This document shows positions 8,498 through 15,148 of a DNA stretch of 64,000 nucleotides, piece by piece. The stretch comes from Rhizorhapis suberifaciens (GTDB lineage: Bacteria > Pseudomonadota > Alphaproteobacteria > Sphingomonadales > Sphingomonadaceae). Every line of letters begins with the position of its first letter. Within the stretch, counting starts at the first letter, position 1. The notes under the pieces were generated by a model. The model was given only the letters and a program-made list of their open reading frames with translations. It did no database searches and was not told the origin of the DNA. Location of the stretch: positions 204,106-268,105 of the forward strand of contig NZ_JACHOV010000004.1 in NCBI RefSeq assembly GCF_014200045.1, given 5' to 3'. A program made the position numbers and the translations under genes.

Positions 8498-8815
8498 TCA
8501 ATCTTCCGGCGCGATGGTCACCTTCAGGCCGTCCAGTTCCTCGCTGAAGTTGATCTGGCAAGAAAGCCGCGAAAATTCGTTGCGGTGATCAGAACTGTCG
8601 AGCAGATCATTCTCATCTTCGCTGATGGCGACAAGCTTATCGGTAAAGGCCGGATCCACATGAACGTGACAGGTGGCGCAGGAACAGCATCCGCCACACA
8701 GGGCGAGCAGTTCATCAAACCCATTGTCGCGAAGAATTTCCATGACCGACAGGCCGTCAGCGGCTTCGATCGTCTTTTCTTCTCCCTCGCGGGTCACAAC
8801 CGTCAACTTCGGCAT
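8498..8815 (-). CDS. [2Fe-2S] ferredoxin, adrenodoxin/Isc type
   Basis: 105 residues. The cluster ligands are in '[10 protein letters not shown]' (C-x5-C-x2-C, about residues 40-49) and 'SRLSCQI' (about residue 86), the spacing of vertebrate-type/adrenodoxin ferredoxins. It shuttles electrons from an NAD(P)H reductase to P450s, Fe-S assembly or ring-hydroxylating systems. 'CHVHVDP' is the conserved segment after the third cysteine. The gene stands alone with its own terminator, so the partner cannot be read from context; a housekeeping Isc role is possible but there are no isc genes here. Confidence 0.92.
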   Translation of the reverse strand: MPKLTVVTREGEEKTIEAADGLSVMEILRDNGFDELLALCGGCCSCATCHVHVDPAFTDKLVAISEDENDLLDSSDHRNEFSRLSCQINFSEELDGLKVTIAPED

Positions 8816-8922
8816 TTTCGCCCTCCTAAAATCTCACCACGCCGCTAATAGGGAGCAAGGCACATAAATCAAGCCCAAGCGACAATGGACAGCTAGCTGA
8901 CCGACTGGATCGGAATATCTTC

Positions 8923-9552
8923 ATGGGACTGAACGCTGAGCAGTTGAGAGCATCCATGGACGCATTGGCGGCGCTCGAACCTGGCTTCGGCACGGCGCTC
9001 GCTCGCGTCGGATATCCAGAGCCGCGAATCCGCCCTCGTGGCTATGAAACGCTGCTGCGTACGATCGTGGGACAGCAAGTCAGCGTCAGGGCGGCCGCTG
9101 CCGTTTGGGACAGACTCGAAGATTTGCTTGGATCGGGCTGTCCCGCCTCTCAACTGCTTGCCAGCGATTTCGATGCACTTCGCGCCTGCGGTCTGTCCCG
9201 GCAGAAGCAGGGATATGCTCGCAGCCTTGCCGAACTGGTCGTATCGGGAGCGCTGGATCTCCATAATCTGCCCGAAGATGATGAGGCGGCTATTGCCATG
9301 CTGATCGCCATAAAAGGCATTGGCCGATGGTCGGCCGAAATCTATTTGCTGTTCGCCGAGGGCCGCCCTGACATCTGGCCCGCAGGCGATCTTGCCGTTC
9401 AGATCGAGGTTGGACGCATATTGGGCCTGCCCGATCGGCCTAGCGAAAAAGCGACTCGGTCCTTGGCGGAAAGCTGGCGGCCGCACAGGGGTGCGGCGGC
9501 GATAATGGCCTGGCACCATTATAATAATGACGGCTCGGGCGCGCCGGTATAG
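8923..9552 (+). CDS. DNA-3-methyladenine glycosylase II family (HhH-GPD)
   Basis: 209 residues. 'LLRTIVGQQVSVRAAAAVWDRL' is the AlkA/Mag-type helix, 'AIKGIGRWSAEIYLLFAEGRPDIWPAGDLAVQ' contains the helix-hairpin-helix (KGIGRWSA) and the catalytic Asp of the GPD loop (PAGD). It excises alkylated purines from DNA at the start of base-excision repair. It is shorter than E. coli AlkA because the N-terminal TBP-like domain is missing, as in many bacterial homologues. Convergent with folB; the two stops abut (9552/9553). Confidence 0.9.
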   Translation: MGLNAEQLRASMDALAALEPGFGTALARVGYPEPRIRPRGYETLLRTIVGQQVSVRAAAAVWDRLEDLLGSGCPASQLLASDFDALRACGLSRQKQGYARSLAELVVSGALDLHNLPEDDEAAIAMLIAIKGIGRWSAEIYLLFAEGRPDIWPAGDLAVQIEVGRILGLPDRPSEKATRSLAESWRPHRGAAAIMAWHHYNNDGSGAPV

Positions 9553-9951
9553 CTATCGCCGGCGCAACCTCACAATCCTGCAACCGACCGCCGCATCGGG
9601 ATAAATATTCGGTTTGCTGCTCTCGACCGCTACGGCGATCACCGGCGCAAAGGCCCAGCACAACTCAGCCACGCGGTCGCAAAAATGTTCCTGAAGCGCG
9701 AACTTCTGGCCGCTGGCCAGCCTGCTGATCTCCTGGCGAAGGAAGTCGTAATCCACAACCTGGGTAATTTCGTCTTCGACAGGCCCATCGTAAAGTGAGA
9801 GCATTTCCACGGTGAGCAGAACCGGCTGCGGCCGTTCCTGCTCGGATGCATGGATGCCCAGAAACATCTCCACGCGATAATTGTCGAGCCTGGTCACATA
9901 GGCATGGGCGATGTTGACGCCTTGGGGAAGAAAACGGAACAGCAAGCTCAC
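9553..9951 (-). CDS. folB: Dihydroneopterin aldolase-like protein
   Basis: 132 residues from the GTG at 9951. 'YRVEMFLGIHASEQERPQPVLLTVEM', 'VVDYDFLRQEISRLASGQKFALQEHFCDRVAELC' and 'VAVESSKPNIYPDAAVGCRIVR' are the FolB/FolX pattern. It cleaves dihydroneopterin to 6-hydroxymethyldihydropterin, or epimerises it in the FolX case. The GTGA at 9948-9951 joins this start to the stop of the upstream SDR, indicating translational coupling; a longer ORF from 10026 runs inside that SDR and is not needed. The conserved KP (PNIYP) end is present. FolB versus FolX is not decided by sequence alone. Confidence 0.85.
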   Translation of the reverse strand: MSLLFRFLPQGVNIAHAYVTRLDNYRVEMFLGIHASEQERPQPVLLTVEMLSLYDGPVEDEITQVVDYDFLRQEISRLASGQKFALQEHFCDRVAELCWAFAPVIAVAVESSKPNIYPDAAVGCRIVRLRRR

Positions 9952-10733
9952 GCGCTGGGTTCCTTCAAAAACATGACATCCCGCGGCTGATTCATGAAAC
10001 GCTGTCCTCCATCGACCCAGATACATTGCCCATTAATGGCCGGGTTGCTTATCAGCATCCGCACCGCTTCGGCCACATGAAGCGGTGACGATGCCCGTTT
10101 TAGCAGGTTATCGCTGGCCACCGCGTCAAATTCGACCGTGCCCTGCCCTCCGCTGGGCAGAGTTATACCGGGCGCGACCGCATTCACACGGGCATGGCCA
10201 GCAAAATCCTGAGCCATCAATGTGGTCGCGCCGGCAAGGGCATAGCGGCTGAGCGAGTAGCTGAAGAAGTCGGGATTGGGATTGGCAAGCTTCTGGTCAA
10301 GAAGGTTGACGATGGCGCCCGTCGTATCGAGTGGCAATTGCCGCACAAATTGTTTCGCCAGAAGCGCAGGAGCGACAAGGTTTGCGCGAAGGTGCGTCTC
10401 CAGCCGTCCCTGCGTGACATCTCTCGCTCGGTCGAATTCGAACAATGAGGCATTATTGACAAGTGCGTGCAGCGGCGCGTTCAGGGCTGCTACCGCTGTG
10501 TCGATCAGCGTTTCCGCTTCCTCCGGATCGCCGAGGTCAGCCCGGCATAGCGCCACGCGGCAGCCCCATCTCAACAGCTCTGCCTGCAATGCCTTGGCCT
10601 CGCGCCCCGAACGCCGATAGTGAATGACGACACCATAGCCGCAAGCAGCCAGAGTCCTGACGATCACTGCACCGATGCGCTGCGCCGCTCCGGTGACCAG
10701 CACATTTCCGAGCGGGATATCCGCTCCCGCCAT
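9948..10733 (-). CDS. SDR oxidoreductase of the FolM/pteridine reductase type, with YxxxR
   Basis: 261 residues. 'VTGAAQRIGAVIV' is the TGxxxRxG nucleotide motif that marks pteridine reductases/FolM and NADPH preference; 'VNNASLFE' is the NNAS motif; 'NAVAPGITLPSGGQ' is typical of the folate-linked SDRs. The expected catalytic Tyr-x-x-x-Lys reads Tyr-Ser-Leu-Ser-Arg (codon CGC at about 10240-10250), so the lysine is replaced by arginine. It lies between folE (3 bases upstream) and folB (coupled), so it probably reduces dihydrofolate, dihydromonapterin or a related pterin. Substrate and activity are inferred from context. Confidence 0.82.
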   Translation of the reverse strand: MAGADIPLGNVLVTGAAQRIGAVIVRTLAACGYGVVIHYRRSGREAKALQAELLRWGCRVALCRADLGDPEEAETLIDTAVAALNAPLHALVNNASLFEFDRARDVTQGRLETHLRANLVAPALLAKQFVRQLPLDTTGAIVNLLDQKLANPNPDFFSYSLSRYALAGATTLMAQDFAGHARVNAVAPGITLPSGGQGTVEFDAVASDNLLKRASSPLHVAEAVRMLISNPAINGQCIWVDGGQRFMNQPRDVMFLKEPSA

Positions 10734-10736
10734 GGT

Positions 10737-11357
10737 TCAGCCCACGCCCATTAGCGCCAGTACTTCCTCACGGCTTTTTTCATCATCTCGGAAAACGCCC
10801 ATCATGCGGCTGGTTTTCATTGTAACGCCAGGTGTGCGGACCCCCCGAGCAGTCATGCAGGCATGCGTCGCTTCGATAACGATGGCGACCCCTTGTGGCT
10901 GGAGGTGCTCCCAAATGCAGTCTGCGACTTGGGCAGTAAGTCGCTCCTGGACTTGCAGCCGGCGTGCGAAGGCATGGAGAACCCGGGCAAGCTTGGATAT
11001 GCCGACGACATGATCGCGCGGCAAATAGGCGATATGGGCAACGCCGATAATAGGTGCCATGTGGTGCTCGCAATGCGACTGAAACGGAATGTCTTTCAGC
11101 AGCACAATCTCATCATAGCCGCCCACTTCCTCAAAAACGCGGGAGAGGTGATGCGCCGGATCCTCGGCATAGCCTTGGCAATATTCTTTCCAGGCCCGAG
11201 CGACGCGCTGGGGAGTGTCCAGTAACCCTTCACGAGCAGGATCGTCCCCAGACCAACGGATCAGCGTTCGTATCGCCTCTTGCACCTCTCCGGGAACCGG
11301 AAGTTTAGCAGGCGACTCAATGAGGTCGCCATCCTCGTCCTTGCCTGAATAAGCCAA
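10737..11357 (-). CDS. folE: GTP cyclohydrolase I
   Basis: 206 residues. 'DIPFQSHCEHHMAPIIGVAHIAYLP' contains the zinc ligands (Cys and His), and 'LQVQERLTAQVADCIWEHLQPQGVAIVIEATHACMTARGV' has the QERLT and catalytic/zinc Cys motifs. It converts GTP to 7,8-dihydroneopterin triphosphate. First gene of the minus-strand unit folE-SDR-folB, a complete upper pterin pathway except for the triphosphate pyrophosphatase step. Type IA, zinc-dependent; no riboswitch or Zur box was noticed upstream. Confidence 0.96.
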   Translation of the reverse strand: MAYSGKDEDGDLIESPAKLPVPGEVQEAIRTLIRWSGDDPAREGLLDTPQRVARAWKEYCQGYAEDPAHHLSRVFEEVGGYDEIVLLKDIPFQSHCEHHMAPIIGVAHIAYLPRDHVVGISKLARVLHAFARRLQVQERLTAQVADCIWEHLQPQGVAIVIEATHACMTARGVRTPGVTMKTSRMMGVFRDDEKSREEVLALMGVG

Positions 11358-11465
11358 GATCGTTCTGTCCCATCTTTATGTGCCGGGGATCATATGGGCG
11401 CGAAAACCTCAAAAGGCCAGTGCGCCGGGACAGAATTCATAGGCACGACGAAGATGGGGCCCCCA

Positions 11466-11498
11466 AAAAGCCCGCCGCAAATTCACATTGCGGCGGGC
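11466..11498 (-). terminator. Terminator of aceA
   Basis: Perfect 11-bp stem GCCCGCCGCAA / TTGCGGCGGGC with a 6-base loop; on the minus strand it is followed by TTTTT. It sits 45 bases past the aceA stop. Confidence 0.92.
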
Positions 11499-11502
11499 AG
11501 GA

Positions 11503-11520
11503 CTTTCCTCCCCAGGAAAG
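11503..11520. repeat. Palindrome CTTTCCTCCCCAGGAAAG, copy 1 (3' UTR of aceA)
   Basis: Perfect inverted repeat CTTTCCT / AGGAAAG around a CCCC spacer. The 16-base core TTTCCTCCCCAGGAAA recurs at 13211-13226. On the aceA strand it folds to a stem with a GGGG loop, just after the stop codon and before the terminator. Confidence 0.8.
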
Positions 11521-11542
11521 TTCGTGGCGGCGAAGCGGGTGC

Positions 11543-13153
11543 TTATGCCGCGAACTGATTCATCGTGTTGTGGGCGCCGCCCGCCTTGAGGGCCGCTTCA
11601 CCTGCGAAATATTCCTTATGATCATCGCCGATGTCTGAGCCCGACATGTTCTGATGCTTGACGCAAGCGATGCCCTGGCGGATTTCCTGGCGCTGGACAT
11701 TAAGGACATAGCCCAACATCCCGGCCTCACCGAAATATTCACGCGCCAGATTGTCGGTCGACAGGGCCGCGGTGTGATAGGTCGGCAGGGTGATGAGGTG
11801 GTGGAAGATGCCCGCGCGCTTGGCCGCATCGCGCTGGAAGGTACGGATCTTCTCGTCAGCCTCGGCGGCAAGATCAGTAGCGTCATAGTCGACGCTCATC
11901 AGCTTGGCGCGGTCATAGGCCGACACATCCTTGCCCTCCGACTGCCAGCGGTCGAACACTTGCTGGCGGAAGTTGAGCGTCCAGTTGAAGCTGGGCGAGT
12001 TGTTGTAGACCAGCTTTGCATTCGGGACGACTTCCCGGATGCGGTCGACCATGCCCGCGATCTGTTCGATATGCGGCTTTTCGGTCTCGATCCAGAGCAG
12101 GTCGGCCCCGTTCTGAAGCGAGGTGATGCAATCGAGCACGCAGCGGTCCTCGCCGGTTCCCGTGCGGAACTGGTAGAGGTTGCTGGGCAAGCGCTTGGGG
12201 CGCATCAGCTTGCCGCCGCGATTGATGATGACGTCGCCGTTTGCCCCAATTCGTTCTAAGGCGGCGATGTCTTCGATCTCTTCGCAGTCGAGGAAGCTGT
12301 TATACTGGTCGCCGATGTCGCCCGGCTTGCGGCTGAAGGCGATCTGCTTGGTAAGGCCAGCGCCCAGCGAGTCCGTGCGGGACACGATGATGCCGTCCTC
12401 AACGCCAAGCTCAAGGAAGGCGTAGCGGCAGGCGCGGATCTTGGCGAGGAAGTCCTCATGCGGCACGGTGACCTTGCCGTCCTGATGGCCGCACTGCTTT
12501 TCGTCGGACACCTGGTTTTCGATCTGGAGGGCGCAGGCGCCTGCTTCGATCATCTTCTTGGCGAGCAGATAGGTGGCTTCCGCATTGCCGAAGCCCGCGT
12601 CGATGTCCGCGATGATCGGGACGACATGGGTTTCGTAATTGTCGATGGCGGCGAGGAGCTGCTTTTCCTTGATCTGGTCGCCAGCAGCGCGGGCTGCGTC
12701 AAGATCGCGGAACATCATGCCGAGTTCGCGGGCGTCAGCTTGCTTCAGGAAGGTGTAGAGTTCCTCGATCAGGGCGGGAACCGAGGTCTTCTCGTGCATC
12801 GACTGGTCGGGCAGGGGGCCGAACTCGCTCCGCAACGCGGCGACCATCCAGCCTGAGAGGTAAAGGTAACGCTGCTTGGTCGAGCCGAAATGCTTCTTGA
12901 TCGCGATCATCTTCTGCTGGGCGATGAAGCCGTGCCAGCAGCCCAATGACTGGGTGTAGTTGGCGGGATCGGCGTCGTAAGCGGCCATGTCCTCGCGCAT
13001 GATTTTCGCTGTGTAACGGGCAATGTCGAGGCCGGTGCGGAACCGGTTCTGAAGCTGCATGCGGGCAGCGGATTCGGCGTCAATGCCGTCCCAGGTGCCG
13101 TTGAACCCCTTTATAAGCTGACCGAGATGGGCGATTTGATCGGAATATGCCAC
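11543..13153 (-). CDS. aceA: Isocitrate lyase
   Basis: 536 residues, the long (about 530) class as in Pseudomonas aeruginosa. The active-site loop is 'QCGHQDGK' (catalytic Cys and His), with 'NYETHVVPIIADIDAGFGNAEATYLL' (Mg-binding Asp region) and 'WIETEKPHIEQIAGMVDRIREVVPNAKLVYNNSPSFNWTLN'. It splits isocitrate to glyoxylate and succinate, the first step of the glyoxylate shunt for growth on acetate and fatty acids. Start is GTG 13153 with AAGGAG 7 bases before it. The divergent ScfR/RamB-type regulator at 13750 is the obvious control candidate. No malate synthase gene is in the window. Confidence 0.97.
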   Translation of the reverse strand: MAYSDQIAHLGQLIKGFNGTWDGIDAESAARMQLQNRFRTGLDIARYTAKIMREDMAAYDADPANYTQSLGCWHGFIAQQKMIAIKKHFGSTKQRYLYLSGWMVAALRSEFGPLPDQSMHEKTSVPALIEELYTFLKQADARELGMMFRDLDAARAAGDQIKEKQLLAAIDNYETHVVPIIADIDAGFGNAEATYLLAKKMIEAGACALQIENQVSDEKQCGHQDGKVTVPHEDFLAKIRACRYAFLELGVEDGIIVSRTDSLGAGLTKQIAFSRKPGDIGDQYNSFLDCEEIEDIAALERIGANGDVIINRGGKLMRPKRLPSNLYQFRTGTGEDRCVLDCITSLQNGADLLWIETEKPHIEQIAGMVDRIREVVPNAKLVYNNSPSFNWTLNFRQQVFDRWQSEGKDVSAYDRAKLMSVDYDATDLAAEADEKIRTFQRDAAKRAGIFHHLITLPTYHTAALSTDNLAREYFGEAGMLGYVLNVQRQEIRQGIACVKHQNMSGSDIGDDHKEYFAGEAALKAGGAHNTMNQFAA

Positions 13154-13179
13154 GAAAATGCTCCTTCATGTGTAAGGAC

Positions 13180-13214
13180 CCGCCGCGCAACCCAAGGGCG
13201 CGCGGCGGTTTTTC
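13180..13214 (+). other. GC-rich hairpin with T run opposite the aceA leader
   Basis: Stem CCGCCGCGC / GCGCGGCGG with an 11-base loop and TTTTT on the plus strand. On the aceA strand the same stem lies in the region between the 51-residue ORF and aceA, without a following T run. It may block antisense transcription into aceA, or structure the aceA leader. Confidence 0.55.
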
Positions 13215-13226
13215 CTCCCCAGGAAA
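13211..13226. repeat. Palindrome TTTCCTCCCCAGGAAA, copy 2 (upstream of aceA)
   Basis: Same 16-base core as at 11504-11519; here the arms extend by one more T/A pair. It lies 13 bases past the stop of the small ORF and just before the GC hairpin, the same order (palindrome, then GC hairpin) as after aceA. Confidence 0.8.
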
Positions 13227-13239
13227 ACGGTTTTTAAGA

Positions 13240-13395
13240 TCAGGCCAAGCGGCCCAGACGGTGATAAAGGGCGCTGTATTTGCTGGATTCAGGCTTATCC
13301 TGAACTTCCTTCAGGTAGTGCGCCACGGCCTGCTTCATCAGCGCGAAGTCTTCGGTGGAGAAGACGGCGCGGGGGCGTTCCTGCTGCTCGGTCAT
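13240..13395 (-). CDS. 51-residue hypothetical protein upstream of aceA
   Basis: ATG 13395 to TGA 13240. The translation starts MTEQQERPRAVFSTEDFALM and ends YHRLGRLA. AGGAGA lies 8 bases before the ATG, a good ribosome-binding site. The composition is that of a soluble helical protein with Glu, Gln and Lys; there are no Cys and no membrane segment. It is on the aceA strand, 86 bases upstream, so it probably shares the aceA promoter region facing the regulator. I do not recognise a named family. Support comes from the Shine-Dalgarno, codon use like the neighbours, and position. Confidence 0.7.
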   Translation of the reverse strand: MTEQQERPRAVFSTEDFALMKQAVAHYLKEVQDKPESSKYSALYHRLGRLA

Positions 13396-13749
13396 GGTTT
13401 TTTCTCCTTTGCATCGGTTGCGTCTCGCTGCCGCCGGATCTGCGGTGGCGTTGATTTAGAAATGCGGGAGGAAGGGGATTCTGGCCACAGCTTTTGTAAA
13501 GAATTGTGGAGAATAGGTGCTGGGTTTGCGACACACGCTTGTCGGATTGTAAATAAATTGACAAGTGGAAAGGGGCTGCTATGGGTGGTGAGATGCCGCT
13601 CAGGTGATGTGTGCTCCTGCGAAGGCAAGAGCACAGGAGTCACAAACGTGCACCAAGATCACCTGGGCTCCTGCCTTAGCAGGAGCATAATTGCTCTTTT
13701 CCTCAGTGTCGCAAAAGGCCCAACAACAGCCGATACCCCCAGGTAACCC
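13396..13749. promoter_or_regulatory. Divergent control region between the aceA unit and the ScfR-like gene
   Basis: 354 bases without a supported gene; a plus-strand reading from 13147 to 13746 here is antisense and unlike any protein. The A+T-rich middle contains CTTTTGTAAAG (about 13491-13501) and an inverted repeat TTGT-N10-ACAA (13547-13564), possible regulator or promoter sites. RamB/ScfR proteins are known to bind A/T-rich sites near glyoxylate genes, but I cannot match a consensus here. The right part is the dispersed repeat described separately. Confidence 0.45.
13601..13686. repeat. Pair of inverted 'CTCCTGC-GAAGGCA' type intergenic repeats
   Basis: CAGGTGAT (13601-13608) and ATCACCTG (13658-13665) form the outer arms, each next to a small hairpin: GCTCCTGCGAAGGCAAGAGC on the left and GCTCCTGCCTTAGCAGGAGC on the right. 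The unit resembles the short 'tcctgcgaaggcagga' repeat common between genes of sphingomonads (from memory). It probably arose as mobile repeat copies and may cap the regulator's leader. Confidence 0.6.
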
Positions 13750-15141
13750 ATGGCCGAACTGAAATTCTTTGCCGGACACACCGTGAAACGACTGCGGCGC
13801 AAAGCGTCGATGACGCAGGTTGCGCTGGCGAACGCGTTGGATATTTCGCCCAGCTACCTTAACCTTATCGAGCGCAATCAGCGGCCCTTGAGCGCGGCGT
13901 TGATGTTGCGGCTGGCGGAGCGGTTCGATTTCGATCCCAGGACGCTGACGGATGACGTGCCGGGCGGCGGCATTGACGGGCTTCGCCGCCGGCTGGGCGA
14001 TCCCATGTTCGCCGACCTCCAAATCGACCGGACGGAGATAGAGGAATGGCTCGCCGCCGCGCCGGGTGGAGCGGAGGCCTTCGCGCGGCTGTTCGACCGA
14101 ATGGCGGAGGGCAGTGCGCCTGCGGATGTCGCCGTAGAGGCAAGGCCAATCGCCCTGGTCCGGAAGGAAATCGAGCGATGGCGCAATCATTTCGCCGATC
14201 TCGATATGCAGGCGGAAACGCTGGCTGACGAATTACGGCTAGGGGCAGGCGACCTTTACGGCGCTATCGCCGAGCGCCTTCGAGTGAAGCATCAGCTTTC
14301 AATTCGCATCCTGCCCGCGGAGGTCATGCCCGACCGGCTCCGCCGGCTGGATCTGCACGCGCGGCAATTGCAGCTTTCCGAGATGCTCGATCAGGCATCG
14401 CGAACGTTTCAGTCGGCATTTTTGTTGGGGCAAATCGAGGCCAGGGAGGAGATCGAGGCGCTGGTCGGCGGCGGGGGCTTTGCCGAGCGAAGCGCTGAAC
14501 GCTTTTTTCGCCGGCACGTCACCAGCTATTTTGCCGCGGCAGTGATGATGCCCTATGCCCGTTTTCTGCGCGCTTGTGAAGCGAGCGGATACGACCTGTT
14601 GCTGCTCCAGCGGAGGTTTGGCGCGGGGTTCGAGCAGGTCGCGCATCGACTGACGACGCTGCAACGCGTAGGGGCGAGAGGGCTTCCGTTCTTCATGTTA
14701 CGCATAGACAGGGCAGGACAAGTGTCCAAACGCTATGCCGGGGCATCGAACGCCGTGCTCGTGGAAGCGGATGGACGCTGCCCTCTCTGGTCAATCCATA
14801 GCGCCTTTGAACGGCCGGGCGAGATCCGTAAACAGCTGGTTGAATTGGAAGGCGGTGAGCGCTGGTTCACCCTCTCCCGCACCGTTCAAGGCCATGGATT
14901 TGGTGCTGGACAGGGAGCGAAGTTCGCCATCGCATTGGGCGTCAATGCGACTCTTGCTTCGCAGCTTGCCTATGCGCGGGGCCATGATTTGATGGGAGGA
15001 GATACAATGCCCATCGGACTTGGCTGCGCCGCCTGCACCCGGACAGCCTGTCCGCAGCGGTCCGCGCCGCCGCGCGGGCGAACGCTGAGTTTCAATGAGC
15101 GGGAACGAGGACTGACGCCATTCGAATTTGCGGGAGACTGA
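13750..15141 (+). CDS. ScfR/RamB-type XRE regulator (HTH + IrrE-like + DUF2083)
   Basis: 463 residues. N-terminal HTH at about 8-62 ('LRRKASMTQVALANALDISPSYLNLIERNQRPLS'), a central IrrE-like region ('FFRRHVTSYFAAAVMMPYARFLRACEASGYDLLLLQRRFG'), and a C-terminal DUF2083 with 'GLGCAACTRTACPQRSAPP', a conserved cysteine cluster. This architecture is that of short-chain fatty acyl regulators, including RamB of Corynebacterium, which controls glyoxylate-cycle genes, and PrpC/ScfR-type activators. Facing the aceA unit across 354 bases, it is very likely its regulator. Stops 7 bases before the convergent aminopeptidase gene. Confidence 0.88.
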   Translation: MAELKFFAGHTVKRLRRKASMTQVALANALDISPSYLNLIERNQRPLSAALMLRLAERFDFDPRTLTDDVPGGGIDGLRRRLGDPMFADLQIDRTEIEEWLAAAPGGAEAFARLFDRMAEGSAPADVAVEARPIALVRKEIERWRNHFADLDMQAETLADELRLGAGDLYGAIAERLRVKHQLSIRILPAEVMPDRLRRLDLHARQLQLSEMLDQASRTFQSAFLLGQIEAREEIEALVGGGGFAERSAERFFRRHVTSYFAAAVMMPYARFLRACEASGYDLLLLQRRFGAGFEQVAHRLTTLQRVGARGLPFFMLRIDRAGQVSKRYAGASNAVLVEADGRCPLWSIHSAFERPGEIRKQLVELEGGERWFTLSRTVQGHGFGAGQGAKFAIALGVNATLASQLAYARGHDLMGGDTMPIGLGCAACTRTACPQRSAPPRGRTLSFNERERGLTPFEFAGD

Positions 15142-15148
15142 ACGGCAA

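Noticed and set aside
13147..13746. 199-residue plus-strand ORF across the aceA control region
   Set aside because: It is antisense to the small ORF, crosses hairpins and repeats, and has no protein-like pattern.
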